Below the pieces are notes generated by a model. That model had not been told where the DNA came from, searched no databases, and saw nothing but the letters and a program-made list of their open reading frames with translations. Both the position numbers and the translations under genes were made by a program. Positions 1-14,579 of a DNA stretch of 64,000 nt are shown here, piece after piece. Source of the DNA: Pelargonium x hortorum (Eukaryota; Streptophyta; Magnoliopsida; Geraniales; Geraniaceae); assembly GCA_036897525.1 (NCBI GenBank), contig JAYMTJ010000006.1, positions 62,001-126,000 of the forward strand, written 5' to 3'. Each line of letters starts with the position of its first letter. Within the stretch, counting starts at the first letter, position 1.

Positions 1-120
1 TATTAGTATTATCAAGAAAGGGTTTTTCCTTATGAACGGAATTAAGCAATGGAATGAGGAATGGAGATTAGCCTCAAGCTAGTATAGGCTGACGCTTAGG
101 AAGACGTCTAGTTGTTAGCT

Positions 121-152
121 TTCTCATGTGTGTACATGTGTGTATGTGTATG
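121..152 (+). repeat. TG-rich microsatellite
   Basis: Imperfect TGTGTGTA units (TGTGTGTACATGTGTGTATG and on). Simple repeat. Confidence 0.7.
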
Positions 153-1961
153 AGGGACTAGGCTTGAAAGGTATCCGTTCAGAAGTTAGGGATTTTCCTT
201 ACCTAGTCTTTCTTGTATTTAGCAAGGGATTGACTGTTAACAGGATTCCCAGGGTATTGATCTCCTATTAGCATCTGTATTTGAGAGCTATTGCCCATGT
301 ATTTCTTAGCCTTTAGTATTAGCACAGGATATTTGAGAGTGATTTACCAGGGTTGTCTCAGCTGTACCATTAGGATTTCCTTTGAATTATCAAGAATTGT
401 TGAGCTTAGTAAGGCAAACCAGACCAATTAAGTCAGATCTATTACCTTTGAGAGCTATTACCCAAGCTGAACTAGGGAGTTCCTTAAGACAGGTAATTAG
501 TTTCCAGTAGTATCCCTCCTCTGTAGCCTTAGTAATTACCTTGTATTTGACAGGAATCCGCACCCTTCCATAGGACATTGGTAAAGAATATAGGTTTCCA
601 GGTCCTATGTAGCCTATGTCTCAAGCAAAGGGTGGATTTGTATTAGGTTTGGACTGGCTTTGGATTGAGTGGGTACTAGTAAGAAGGTAAGTGTTGGTTT
701 ATAGAATGGTTATAAGAAGAGATGCTTAGTAGGCGGGATTCCAAGCAAAGGATTTCAAGCTTCCTTGGCATTGACAGGTTATAGGTTGTTAAGAATAAGA
801 GTAGCTTAGTTGGAGGTTAAGGTAAGAGTGTGCTTAGAGTTAAGGGGAGTGTTAGTTAATGCTTACTAAGGTTCCGGAGGTTGAATTAGTATATTCCAAA
901 TCCTTCTACCTGCGGACAAGTACTAGCACCCATTAACCCTTACTATAGACCTTCCATCGACAGCTAAGATAGTACATTATATTACTGTGACTGAGTGATT
1001 AATGTTTCCGTCTTAGCCAGTGTGCCTACTTCATCGACTTCACCTACTAGCCCTACTCCAACAGACCTAGCATGTGTACTTGCTCCCACTCTGACACCCT
1101 TGACAGCTTGCTTGACTTGGACGGTGGGGATTCCTCTTCCTTATTAGAGTTAGAGAGCTAGGAATTTTCCTTGTTGGAAGTTGAACACCAATCCGTTCTA
1201 TTCCCTCAAGTTCCCTCTCAAGCAATTTCAAGAGGTCATTTATGACTGTAGGCTAGGAGACTGGTGACTGAGGCGATACAATCGATACAAGGATTTCCTC
1301 TTTGGGGCCTTACATTCCCTTTGTTGAACTCCACTCGGTTCAGGAATAATCTTCCCTTTGACAGTGCAATTCCCTTTTGATACCTGGTTTAACCGGACCT
1401 GGTTCTCTTCATCGATACATGCAACAAGATAAATCTTGCCTCAATTGACAGCTAAGGACTTGCTTCTCCGACTTGCTTGCTCTACAGACAGTGTACCGAT
1501 ACTACTCACCTATCGTCGGCAGCTTACACCCTTACAAGCAACACATGACTTGGCCTAGCGAGCATCACTGACAGTACATATTCCACTCCTACATACAAGA
1601 CCAATTCCACTTGCTCTGAATCTTCTATTTAGATCGCTTGATTAGCGACGTTTCATCCCTCAACTAATAAACCTACTCCGACTGAGGAACACTCTCTAAC
1701 TAAGGCGCGAAGCCCTGATAATCCTCTTAGAACCCAACACACTTTACTAACTGATCATGGATCAACTGACTCAGGCCAAAGTTTCAACACTGCCTATGGT
1801 TCCGAGTCCAACTACAATGCATCTGTACTGTGGGTACTATCAATACGTTACAATTCCTAATAATCCTATAAAGCTTTCTCTTGCAAGGATCCCGTCAAAT
1901 AGCTCTAGTCCAAGTGTTGATCTCATGTCCTAACCAACTGAAATATCCCTTTCAGCTAACT

Positions 1962-1987
1962 AAGGAAGGAAGGAAGGAAGGAAGAAG
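1962..1987 (+). repeat. GGAA microsatellite
   Basis: About five tandem AAGG units followed by AAGAAG. Simple slippage repeat. Confidence 0.85.
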
Positions 1988-2450
1988 ACCCCAATTCTTT
2001 TCTTATAACCAAGATAAGAAGGAACTCTCTCACCTTAATCCTAGGTACCTTCCAGGAATACCTTAAAAGCCAATACCAATGAAAGTCAGTCCTGTGCTCG
2101 CTGGGCATGGAAGCAAGTCAAGAGCTACACTGACTCTTAAGAGTTAGCTACAAGACTACAAGCAAGAAAAAGAAGGAGTCTTGGCCGAACAGGAGGAGTG
2201 CTTGTTTGAACTCAGCAAGGGTTGGTTTAGCTTGCTTGGTTGAGTTCTGGGGATTGGTTATGAATCCGTTATAGCTAAGTGCATTGCCAGAATTGGATTA
2301 GAGTGATAGCCCTTATTTCCTGTTGTGGGTTATAAGTCATGTACTCTTATAATTACTACTAAGATTAGAACCTCCTTCATTCCCCTTCGGTCGGTAAGAA
2401 GGATTTATCTATTGCTATTAAAGCTCTTTTCTTCTTTAATCATAAGAGGA

Positions 2451-2459
2451 GGAAACCCT
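2451..2459 (+). promoter_or_regulatory. Near-match CRTA-type promoter motif
   Basis: CATAAGAGG matches eight of nine positions of the dicot mitochondrial promoter word and follows a T-rich stretch. No gene is seen downstream. Confidence 0.2.
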
Positions 2460-5400
2460 AAGTTGTAGAAGCTGGGTCTTAGGAAGTCAGGATAGAGACT
2501 GAGAGAGTTCTAGGTATTCTGCTCTGTGCTGAGTAATTTCAAATTGTAACGATAGGATATTTTTGAGAACGGGTCTAGGAGTAATAATGCAGGAAGAGAG
2601 AAAGGATCAACATTTGAGAGAATTCAGAATATAGAAATCGCTGCTGTTGGAGGCATCTCTTAGATATTTTAGTATAGTATAACTACTATCTGCGGCTGGT
2701 CAGCCAAAAAAAGGGAGAAGAATCTGTTCTAGGAATAACTCCTAATTTTTAGTATAATATTTAGTTACAAGAATATAGGGCATAAAAAGCGCCTATCGGG
2801 CTGTTCTACAGTAGGAGACTCATAAGTTTGAGGTCAGCGCGATGGAGAACCCATTTAGGAAGGGAGTGAAAGAGATCAGAGGAATGGAATTGAAGGAGCA
2901 AGATCTCATCAGGGTAGAAATTGAAGACTTTTTTTTTGAGAATAGATGAGAAATCGGAGAGCAGAGAATGACTCTCATGACATAAGATTCCTAAGTTCTT
3001 ATGAGTGCTCGGATCAGAGTCAATAGGTCTCTCACATTAGCAAAGGGTTCAGGTATTGTGCGCTTAGTATGCGCAAAGGAAAGACTCAACTTCTTTATGA
3101 ACCCCACTAAAGTTAGGAAAGAGTCTATAAAGAAAATAGGGGAAAGATATCCCCGCGTATTTAAGTTTATTGCTTGGTGGCCTTATTCTAGCTTCAAGTT
3201 CCTGTCAAGAGATTCTAGTTAGATTCGTAAGTAGTTTAGTACTTCTATAAGACTAGACCTCTCAAACAATGAACAAAAGCGAACTTTCTTAGCTTTTTTT
3301 TCTAAGTGTTCTTCTTGGCCTATATCACTTGTGTGAAGTCCACCTACAGCATAATACAATAAGAATTAGGTACATTAAAATAAGAGCTCCCATTTACCTA
3401 TTAATTAGGTAAGTACCTTTTCTCTAACTCTAGCAGATAAAGAAGTATAGCTGATAAACACCAAGTCATTCAAGGTATAGCAGCAAAGAGCTAAGTCCTT
3501 AAATGGGGTCTTTTTTATTAAGAAAAATGTTTATGTTGCTTCTAGTGTAAGGTTAACTATACTATAAAGTTCCAAAGACAAGACTCTAGGCGGCTACACA
3601 AGAACAAAAGGACCCTAATAGCACTAAGTAAAGGGAAAATTTCCTATCGAAGCTTTGGAAGTGCCTGTTTTTAGGGCATTTTAAATTAAGGGAGAGGTAG
3701 AGATATAGAGATTTCCTAGTTTGATCTTATTAGTCTTAGAAGTTTTATGAGAACCCTTGCTGCTAATGTATTCCGTGTTACTGCCTTCTGTACTCTGTAG
3801 CTATAGTCTTACTGTTTTCATTGGTATAGGATACGAGTTGAACTCATGTATTGTCTGTATTCTGCTAAAAATATAAGGAAATCACAAGGGAACAATTGAA
3901 TTCTTAATGAAATGAACCGGGATAAAGTCAAAGTAAATATAGAAAATACCAAACATTCGTTTTTTTAACCAAGAAAAAGCGGTTTTCTTAACTAGTTATT
4001 ATAATAAAGGGTAATCATCCATCCCCTATAATCCAGATTATCAAGAAAAGCAAAGGTTAAATTCTTTCCGGTTGAGCAAGGTAATTAAATTAAGTAAACA
4101 GGATTTCTCTTTTTCTTATCTTAAATGTAAGTCCTAACATAAAAAAAGTGCAGAAGTCAAGAGGAAGACCCATAACAACCAAGGCTGGTATAACTTTAAA
4201 GACTAAGAAAACCGAGGCTAATCAAAGAGCCTTTCATCTCTCCGAATAGACCAGATATCTAAATATAAAGAAAATAAATCACAACAGGGCAGGGGTCAAT
4301 ATCTGGCAGATCCGCAGTTTGTGGGTAATTAATTGGGTCGAATATAAGACTACAAAGAAGTATCTCTTCCTATTGCAATGCAATCTTTTCCAAACTTTAG
4401 TACAGAAAGTCGAGCCCAGCCCCCCTTTGTTGTGTTGCTTAAGAGAGCTCCCAATCGAGTAGTATAAAAAATTCCCTTTCTTTTTTTAGATTAATTATAA
4501 GGGACTCCTTAACTTAAACACTAGTCAAGTCTAGCATATTTATAAGTAATAATTTATTGGTGAACTTATACCTCCCTCATAGAGGAAAGAAAGGATTAGA
4601 AGAATTGGAGGAAAAAAGGCTTAGACATAGAGGGCAAGACTCAATCCAGACCACTTATGTTATTTGCTCCTGTGGTGAGTTAAGTGAAACTCGGGAAGCT
4701 AAATACAAGAAAGCAAGGTCTTAAGCGAAGGCAAGTTGACTTGTTGGGTAGGGTTTAGGGTTCTAAAACTCGTTGGTAACTTTATTTTATTGCTCTGTCT
4801 AAGTCTAAGGAGCCGGAAGTGAGATTTGAGGAGTTAACCCAGTCTAGAACATAGTACTAAAGTAAAGAGTTCATTAACTTACTGTTGGCTTAACGAATAT
4901 ACACTTTAGAAACCTACTAGTTTATTCTAAAGTCAGAGCTCCCTGTTTATAACGGGACCCCACAAAGTTACTAAACAGGTGTCTTATCTCTTATCAGTAT
5001 ATATTATAAGAAGTCATTTTAAGTTTTCTAAGCTCGCTTGAGATCCGTATTATTCCTCATTAGGGATTTCCCGGATTCACCAGCTTTGGTTTGGTCGAGT
5101 AGAATACTAAACTCTTACGATAGGCAAGGTTACCCAATCTTAGCGAAATCTCTATATAAGAAAGATTCGAGCTAATGACTTTCAAAAAGTACTTCAAAAT
5201 TAGATATCAAACAACAAACAAAACAAACTTTGGCGTCTATAACAGCTAGACAGTATCCCAGTAATCTACTTCTGGTGCTCTTTTCTTGAGGATTTAAGCA
5301 GTGCAACTCCGATTCTTGTTAACAACACTTTACTAAGCGTCTTTCTTCAATGGATCTAGCCGGAGCCAAAAAAAACACTAAGAGGTATAACCGGAGCTTA

Positions 5401-6863
5401 AGAGCAACTCAATTTTTAGGGCAAGGATAAGGTTTATGGACTAAAGCCACTTTAACTTTCAAACAAATTCTTTAGATACTACAGAGATAAGTCTTAACTG
5501 TGTTAACTATTTTGTAACTTGTAAAGCTCTTTTGAACTCTCAATAGAGTTTATGCTTAACAACGAAAAGTAGAAGAGGACCCGGTATATTTTCTTTATAA
5601 AAGAAGCATCATAATAGAAGAATATCTGAAAGTCCGAATTAACAAAATGACTTAAATAATTTCAGTTTTTTTACCTCTAACTCTAATAGGAGCCCCGAAA
5701 CCCGGAAAAGGGCACCGGTTGTAAACGCTTTTCAGGACAAACTGGAAAAATACGAAGAGTATTTACTTGAACCTTTGTAAAATCAGCCGAATTTTTAGCT
5801 GTAACCCATAAGAAAGGGTTGACAAGAACAGTCTCCTCAAGCCTATTTTTTAAGGAATCCTTATGGTTTCGCAATAACCGCTCAAATAAGGGGTGAGGCT
5901 TTCACTGGAACAGAAATCTATAGTATAAGAATCCAGGTAAATCACAAAGAGGTAGAGAGCCCCCTTTTTAGTACAAGAAAACGTTAAATAATTAACAAAG
6001 AATCTTGGCGCGCAGTCCTGTTTTGTTAGGGGGTATAAGGTTAATTTGTTTTCGAAATGAAGGGGTACCCATGAGTCAAGCGGAGCTTTTTGCCGCATAT
6101 ATTAATGCGCCTAGTACTGGCATAGCGTATCCTAAGAAGCCATCGCTATTTGTAGAATTTCTAAACCTTTTCCTAAGTTATAGTTTCTCTTTTGCCATTT
6201 TACGTAAACCTCACGCACGAAGAGTTTTTTGTATTTTGGGGGTTACAACGTCTTGTTGAAAGAGTAGGGCTTTTTTTGTCAGAGAAGTTAGTGTAGAATA
6301 GTAATGCATAGGGAGGCTCAAAAGACTTTCTATTTGCAATTATTCGGGTGCTTTTCTTGTTTACAATTCGGAAAAAATTCAAAATATATTAATTTCTATG
6401 ACCATTTAATTGCGTTATAACGTACCTGAATATACCCGCCCCCCCTTCCTTATGTTTTTTTTATATCGCTACTGGGACTGGGGTGTTTGTTATCCCTTAC
6501 CTTACAAAACAAGGAAGAAGTATAAAGCTTTCCTTCGGGAGCTCATAAAAAAGGAATCCAGCACTTTTATAATACAAGGTAATTTGACTATAAGAAGAAC
6601 TGAATACCAAGGATTTGTCGACTCGCTTAAGGCTGTGTATAAACAAAAAAAAAGCATAACAAAGTAATTGAAACCTATTGGTCCTAATAGAGTAAGTATT
6701 TGTAGAGCTAAAGCAGAGTTTTTCAAGGATTAGGGAATTTGGTATGGTAATCAAAGAAAGTATTTACTGAACAAGGTTATACTAATAAGTGTAACTTAGT
6801 CAAGGAAGGAAGGGAAGGAATAGAAATAGAATACATTAAAAAAAGGGATTTTATCTAATGTCC

Positions 6864-6938
6864 CCTAAGGTTATATCCTCCTTTTTTCGATAAGAACAAA
6901 TACATACAAACAAATAAGGCAAGAGGAATATACTTTAA
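6864..6938 (+). repeat. Hairpin repeat family 1, copy A
   Basis: CCTAAGGTTATATCCTCC, then TCGATAAGAACAAA, then AAGAGGAATATACTTTAAAT. Same order of boxes as copies B-F, in otherwise featureless DNA. Confidence 0.5.
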
Positions 6939-9900
6939 ATCTAAGAAAATCTATACTTTATATTATTACTAACTCTTAAATACCTTATAGATCTAGAGTA
7001 ATACTGATAGATACTATACACTACTAAAGAATACTCTAAGACTCCTATATACTTATAATAAGTAATATAACTCTTATCAGGACAGGGAAAATAAAATATG
7101 CCAGGGAATACAAGGTACAGCTATCAAGCACTAGTTTTGTTTGTTTATAACTTTTTTCTAAATTCTAAAAAAGACCCACATAAGATAAGGAAGGTCAGCC
7201 CGAAAAATCCTTCTTTTACTGCTACTTACCTGCTTTAACCCTAAACTTCAGGAATAATATTGTATAGATAGATGATTACCCACCCCCTTTAAGTAAATAC
7301 TTCCCAACACAAAGGCTAATGAAAAGCTCTTAGATCTTAAATAGAGGTACCTTTCAAACCGAGCCTAATAGGGTTTGAACCCTTTACAGAAATATACGGA
7401 AAAAACGTCATATGCCGGTATAGGAGGCAGTCATACTATAATCCAGGAAATTTCCTAGATTCAGGGACCTCTTAGAACCTGTCATTTAGAATTGAGAAAG
7501 GAAGAGGAGGGGATTAAAGACTTAAGCGAAGAAGCACTTATTCAAAGGAAAGACTGAGAAAGATGCTCAAGGAACTGAAATCTATCCCTTTGAACTTTGC
7601 TAGAATGAGAACTAACTTTATCTTTTATTTATAAAAAAGGAAGGAATAGTATAATACAGGACTCTTACAATATAGGACTTCCTTGGCCGAGCAATACCAA
7701 ATTAGACAGAGAACATGACAGTAGTAAATGGATAACTGGGTCACTCTTATTCTATACCGGACACTGAAACTGCGGATAACTTTAGATTCTAGTGCTATAT
7801 CTAACATAATGACGAATTCTGACTTTGACAGCTATGACTTAACCCCAAAGAGTGGCGAATTCTTGAATCTCTTGTTGATTTAGAAATTCTTTACTATAAT
7901 TAAGAACTCTAATCAGACTTGCTTAAACCCATGTACACAGTTTGGGTGACGTAACTTTCTTTGTCATAACACGTCATAACACTTAGTGTACTCAGCATCT
8001 ACTTAAATGGCTTAGAGCTAGAACAATGTATATATTTATGGAGGTCCGATTTCCAAGTTTATTTATCTAAGTGATTTCAAACCCTCTTGCAGCTCCCCGG
8101 ATCTAAGAATTCAAGTAGGAAGAGTTAAATAATAATAAGATAGAACTAAGTCTAGGGTTTATTACAGGATAAGAAAATCAAAGGTAATTTGCCTTGGAAC
8201 TTGGAATGAGCTACTTATAAGAAGTGCACAGAAGATTAAGAAAGCTATCAAGAGTATGAAAACGGGTATTACAAAGCAGGTATGAAAGTAAGTTTCTAAA
8301 AAAAGGTAAATAAGGAAAATTCTATAGTATAGGAGATAATAGTTTATTCCGGAATTTCTTAGTTAAAGGGGCAAAGAGTAAGGCAAAATTTCTCTTGTGT
8401 TCCTCTGATTACAAGCTTCCAATTCCTAAAAGGCAGTAGAGAACTCTAAAGCTAGTGTGTTTGCGATAAAGACTTGAAGTACTAAAAGGTACCGTCTATT
8501 TCCAGTAAAGTAGAATCTGAGTTGCTAGTTTTTGCTAATAAAGTCAAGGAATTGGTAAATTCTAGTCCATAAGGTAGCTTCCGAGTAAAACAAGTCTTGC
8601 CAAAAGGAAGACTTTCTCCACGGTCTGCTGTCTTAATAGTATCTGGAGACAGTAAGTAAATAGAGAGGAGGTTGTTGTCTACTCTTTTGTTCCCTGCTTT
8701 AGTACTCTAACTCTAGTTAAAGGGAATCTTAGAAGAAGATATGGAGTATCTATGTATTGCTTACTTCTCTGCACCTCTACTCTAATTTGTTTGAACTTAA
8801 CGGAAGCTGTTTCCCTGCTCTAGGGTCAGTCAAGTCAAGAGGACGAGAATCAAAAAGAGAATCTAAGGAGTCCCGGGAATTTCTATAAGAAGGGTATAAT
8901 AAAACTCATAGGAAAGGTATGGCTAAGATTGGCAGCTTCTAGGAACTGGGGTAAGAGAAAAAATCTATAATCTATAAAAGACTAGGAGAGTTTTGTTTAC
9001 GGGGATTTACAGAGGGCCATGTTTTAACAAGTCTTTCAAAAGCAGAGGAATAGGTATCACTCAAGTATTTAGGACCGATAAGTAATCATAAGTAAAAGGG
9101 TAAAGGGCAATTTAAGAGCTGGAAATAAGAGATGGAAATTCTAGGGATATATAGTGGGTCTACCTGACCGACCTCTCAACCTAGAAAGAAAAGGCCATTA
9201 GTAAGATAAGGGTCTCTGTTGTTCTGTAGTGTATTCTGGTTCGGTAGAATCTACTAAACAAGGAATAGAATTTCTTTAATATTAAGTCTTAATGTTTAAT
9301 GAGTAATAAAACTTCCCTTGGGAAATTAAGCCCTTTCCCAGCCGTGTCCTTTTTTATGAGTTTTACGTCTTTTTCCGGGCACTCTACTTTACTTTAGATT
9401 TTTGGGTAATATACTTCGCATTTATTCAAGATCGACCGGCAGCTTCCGCTAAGATCTATCCATTTATACTAATCTTAATTTTTGGAGCTTTCTGTAGGCG
9501 GCTGGATCTCATCTGTTACTGTTTTAAGGAGTAGTCGTTCCTGTCGAAGCTCACTCTAGCGTTAGATTTGTTTTGTCTCTTTGACCTAATATGCAAGGAT
9601 GGATAAGGAAAATAGTTTGATATAACACATAAGACTCGTACTACACTCAGCGTGGAGTGCAAGTATCCTTTTTGTGACAGAAAAAATGCGAGATAAATAA
9701 TAAATGAATTGGAGGGTATATAAAAAGTTTGTATAAAAAGAAATCAAGGGGCGTCTTGGGGCCGACAACGACGTAAAAAAAGGTTTCAATCTGCCGCAGA
9801 GTAGAGTGATTTTCTACGGGTATTCCCTTTTAGTACATTAATTAAGTTTATGATCACTTCTATATTCAGGGGAAGGAAGCTCGCTCTTCTACAGGAAAGG

Positions 9901-12900
9901 GAAGAAATCCGGGTCATGGAGCTTCTCTATGCTTTCTAAATATTAAGCAGTTGCTGTGTTGTAAGTTCTATTTCAGTTGATAGCAAGGAAGGGTTCTCTA
10001 TTTGATATCATTTTACTTTGGATTTAGTATTAAACCCAGTATCCTAGTACCAGCAACCCTTGCAGATTTACAAGTCAATATACCGGGGTATACAGAAACT
10101 GTAGGAATTTTATAAGTTAAATGCAGGATTGCTTCCTGGGAAACTTGGGGCCGGTAACTATATAAAGTAATAAAGCTGGCGAAGTATATCCGAAGAGAAA
10201 ACACTACGACGATAAATTCACAAGATTGACCTGACATTTTGATACTTCTTCACTCTGTGAAATTTAGAAGATAGCTATAGGAATTGCTTTACTATGCTCG
10301 AACGTGTCTTCTTATAATAGCTGTTACTTAAATCCCCAAGGGCGCCCTTAATTGTAATATTGAAATAAATCAGGGGTGGCAAAGTACTTTTTAAATTCCT
10401 ATTAATTTCTGAATTCAAAGAGGGACCCTAATTAAACTTGTAAATGTAAATTTAGGATTTTTAGGGGCAAGGATCTTTAGTATAATTTGACTTTATCTTG
10501 AAGATCTAAAATGAATTCCTTATTTAATTTCTATTACGGGAAACTTCGAAAACAGGTACTTTATTGTCGGTCCTTTCCTAGGATTTCGTGGATCTGGTTT
10601 AAAAGTTAAAGCCTTCCCTTTTTACTTTTAGTTGCTAAGAAATTATTATAACAATTCTAAAGTAAATAACACGGTTGCCTCCTATTCGAAATCTAAGTCT
10701 TACCGGACGGACTGAGTGCAAGCTAAAAGAAATTCCACTTAAATAATTTAGATGCTTGGGTTTCCCTGGAATGGAATAATAAGCAAAAGCTTTCTTAAAG
10801 TATAAATAAGATCCAATAATTGAACTGGTATTTCTGAAGTTAGATCCAAAATAAAGAGCTCCATATATGGTAATCTAAGGGAGCACTAGAATATATGTAA
10901 AAACCTACGGGGCTTAGTCCTTAAAGATAAGAGGGTTGCCTTATAAACTTTGAGAATGTTATGCTTTTCTAAATATTCGGGTGGCTTTGATTACATATCA
11001 GTAAATCCTTTCTTTATATAAGCTCAAATATCACTCAAAGAATTTATTTACCTTTGGCTTTTTTTTATCCTCGTAGTGTTAGCTTTGTAACTCCTAGGGA
11101 AGAGGATACGCTATTTTTGCTTGCTTTACTACTACCCCTCTTTGTAGGTAGGCGGATCGTTATCATGTCAATTCTAGTGTGTGGGCAGTTTTTCTGTAGT
11201 TATGTTATTCAAACTAAATTCATAGTAAAATACTACAGTTTACCCTAAAAAAAAAGGGTGTAGAAAAAGAACTCTCCAAAGGATTCATTTTATCCTCTTA
11301 GTATTTGATTTCTTTGTGGCTAAGCTGCACCGAGGAATATGCGAGTCCATTTTACTCCAAAAGGCAACTTCTGAAATAAATGAACTTCATTATCTAATAT
11401 GTTTTCTACCGGGTTCGGGGAAAGCTGTTTAAGCTCTAGTTTAGTAGAAAGTCTCAATCCTTAGTATAGTGAAATTTATTACACAATAATACTTGGCAGG
11501 CCCTATGACTTCTAAAGTGGTCTTTATTCGAGGAAATTCTACGTTGTAAGCGTATCTAATAGAGACCCTGGTATAAGGAATCGTGGTAAGAGCACAATCG
11601 AAAAGAATATAAAAAGACTCCATTTCTAGAGGATCTTAACAAATTAAGTGACACTTCTCCGATCAAGATTAGCTAGTTTCCTATTTGTAGAACCCCTTGC
11701 CTTTATTTAAGTTTTAGTACGTACCTCGATAACCGATAACAAGGGTTAACCTTTTGTTAAAAAACACCATATGTTAGAATTAAAAGAAATCCCCTACTCT
11801 TTCTTGTGAAGCGATTAAAAAAAGAAAAAAAAAAAGGATTACCCCAAAGCAGTGGAGGAATCGATTCCAAAAATAAGTCATTTTAATATTAATACAAACA
11901 AACACAATTCAGGAAATAAGAAGATTTATAGAGAATTATGATATAGTTAATTGAAGGGGCTCCACATAAAGATGTATGTAGGTTGCTTAGGATTAATGGA
12001 TCAAATACATAGAAAATTTATCTCACCTACTCCCTACTCCGTGCAGAAAACCCCTAAATTAAGTGTTATCCTGTTAGAAATCACCCATGGCACGATAGAG
12101 AAGTTCTTCCAAAAAATGTAACAAGGAAGCCCCCCAGTATTCGTAGTAGCCCTTGTTTGTAAAAGAGCTCCTATAAAAAAAAACCTATTAGTATTAGGGT
12201 TTCTGAACGCCCTACGCTCTAGACTTTCCCGTTCAAAAGTAAAGCACTTGTTTGTTTGTTTTTTGACGTAACAGTTTAGTTATCAACACAAAGTTATAGT
12301 AAACCCACAGTAGTAGGAGTTTTACATACAATACAGAAGAAAGCCCTTATAGTAGTTAAATAATATTTAAGTTTTTATATGTCTATAGAAATAGAACCCT
12401 GTCTTTTTTTTAGATTAAAAAAGACTTAGTCAATTTTTATAGATAGAAATAGCAAGACAAATTCTCTTATTTGCTACTGTACAAGTCTATTATTGCGGGT
12501 TGTGTTACTACAAAAGGGGTTTCCTTTTTATTCTAAATTTCCAAACTTTAAAGGGTGTCCTTTGCTTTCATAACTAAGGTAGCCCCAGAGGTTGAATGAA
12601 GAAAGTAATTCCCTTGGGCGATTGACGAGGATTAAACCAAACTGTCTGGATTAAGAGGGTACTTAACTTCACAACAAGCGCCTTTAACTCTAACGAATTC
12701 AACCGGGATTTCTAAACCTATTATTATTATAGAGCGCCTGCCTAGGAAAACACTTTTGCAAAGAATAATCCTAACCCCTTCTTTTACTGTACTATATTGA
12801 CCCAACAGTCAACCCTGATACTAAACTCTAGGAATGCGGGACCCTGTTCTTCTGCGAAGTAAGTAATATAGTCTAAAACTTTGTGGGTAAAACCGAACTC

Positions 12901-14511
12901 TTACAGGAGACTCAATTCTAAAAGAACGAGTCAATTCTATTTCTTATTTATTACAAACAAAAATGGGGAGCATAGGGAGTAAAAAGAATTCCCCGCTTAC
13001 AAAAAAAAGCTTCCCCAGGACCTCTTTCTTTAGTTAAGTCTCAAATACTACTAATTTTGGAACCCCTATAAGTACACTGAAAGTATTACTCCAAAGCTTC
13101 TGTTAGCTTGAAACCTCAAAGACTTTTGTAAAGTTCCTTACTCTTGTAGAAAACAGTTCTAACTCACGTAAATTCAATTGGAAAGGTTGCCCGAAAAATG
13201 AAGTATTTGATAAGCCTATAGATACTGTAGTGGAAGTCATTCTTGGTATTTTATACCAAACCTACTTCAGTTGTCAAGCAAGCAGAGTCAAATTGTCTCG
13301 CTGAATGAAGCAATCGAAAACTCAGTAGCTCCTTAAGCAGGGTTCTTCAATTTATTTGCAGAATCTAAAATCTTATTATTAATTAATAAAGGGTTCCTCG
13401 CTACTATTTCAAATTTGAAAGATTTTCTGAATGAAACACCGCAGAATCCTACTGCTTAATTCCTAGGCAGAAGGTTTTATACTTCTATATTTAATTAAAA
13501 AATGAATTTTTCAGTACTATACCATGCCCTTTTTAGTATTCCGCCTCTTTTGATTTTTTCATGGAATGCCGTAGGTTCGAATCTTATTCTCAGTGTGTAG
13601 AATCTGTTTATGTTTTATGTTGGTTAGTTAAGAAGGGATTTATGTTCTAGTGGACTCTTACAAAGAGCTTTCACTACATGTTTCTCTCCTAGATATAGAA
13701 TCTATAGAATTTTAAGCATAGGGATTATCCGCAGCGGTTGCTCTAAGCCGGGGGTAGCACGGTTCCTTTTATATAAACTCTTTCCCCGTTAAAACCTTAG
13801 CATTGGGTAAAGACTGCTTGCGGAAACCTGTCATTATAATGGGACGAAGGGTATTAATAAAACAAACACTATACTAAAGTAAAGCTCGCTTTACCTATCT
13901 CGACTACCATCTAAAAGATTCTTAAAAGTTCTGGACATTCCTCTACAAATGTGACAAAACTTGTCCTGTATTTATTTATGTGTTATAGTACTTTTTTTGT
14001 TTCATACACACACCTAGCATACCTTTCTAAATAAGTTTTTCTTTTATCCCTATTGTACCTGTCTTATAATCCCTCATTTTACTTTGTACGAGATTCCTCT
14101 CTAATTGTTATGGTTCCTTGGACTTCTTGCAGCTAGTGTAGCTACTGTATTACTTGTTTTATTGGAGCCTAGACCTAAAGTCTAATGTATTAGAGTAAAG
14201 TAATAGATATATAGATATAGATAGTATACAGTAGAGTTGGTATTGTTGTTAACGCACATACTCCTCCATTTGCTTTGTTCTTTTGTTAAAGTAAAGAGGA
14301 TAGAACCCTATCCTATAAGTACAAAGATAAGTCCTTTATTTACAAAACTAAGGAGGAATTCTTATGCTTATAACGGGGGATTTAAGTTTTTGCTATTTCT
14401 TAAGACATAGACTTTACTTTGACCGGGAATACCCGAGGATCCCTAGTTTTAGAGCCTGTTATAGTATAGTTTATGGCAGTCCTTGAAGAAACGGATTTAT
14501 GCATGTACTGT

Positions 14512-14579
14512 ACTCTCCTAAGTTTCTCTCCTCCTTATAGATAAGAACATGGGACAAGAGAGGGATAACCTTAATAACT
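14512..14579 (+). repeat. Hairpin repeat family 1, copy B
   Basis: Shares with the other copies the order: pyrimidine run with CTCTCCTCC, GATAAGAACATGGGA, AAGAG, then ATAACCTTAATAACT. Here an inner hairpin CTTAT-AG-ATAAG is perfect. The family is degenerate, with box words conserved and spacers free. Confidence 0.55.

Larger units (their letters stand above)
1..2390. other. Gene-free block with distinct texture
   Basis: No gene seen. The stretch 900-2100 is C-rich with words such as CGACAGCTAAG and CCTACTCC, while 600-850 and 2200-2300 are GGATTGG-like. This differs from the TA-rich DNA that follows and resembles 26.7-27.9 kb. Confidence 0.5.
2391..14090. other. Gene-free TA-rich stretch
   Basis: Nothing recognisable apart from the family 1 copy at 6.9 kb and the weak promoter word at 2451. 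Open frames stay below 86 codons. Confidence 0.6.

Noticed and set aside
6410-6667. 85-codon frame with a basic end
   Set aside because: TTG start, overlapped by frames of equal length on the other strand, no motif recognised.
7371-7400. GGGTTCAAACCC on the minus strand
   Set aside because: A good hairpin, but nothing tRNA-like upstream at the required spacing.
13555-13605. GTAGG-TTCGAAT-CTTAT, a T-arm that pairs
   Set aside because: No D-arm at tRNA distance and no anticodon stem; a single T-arm word can occur by chance.
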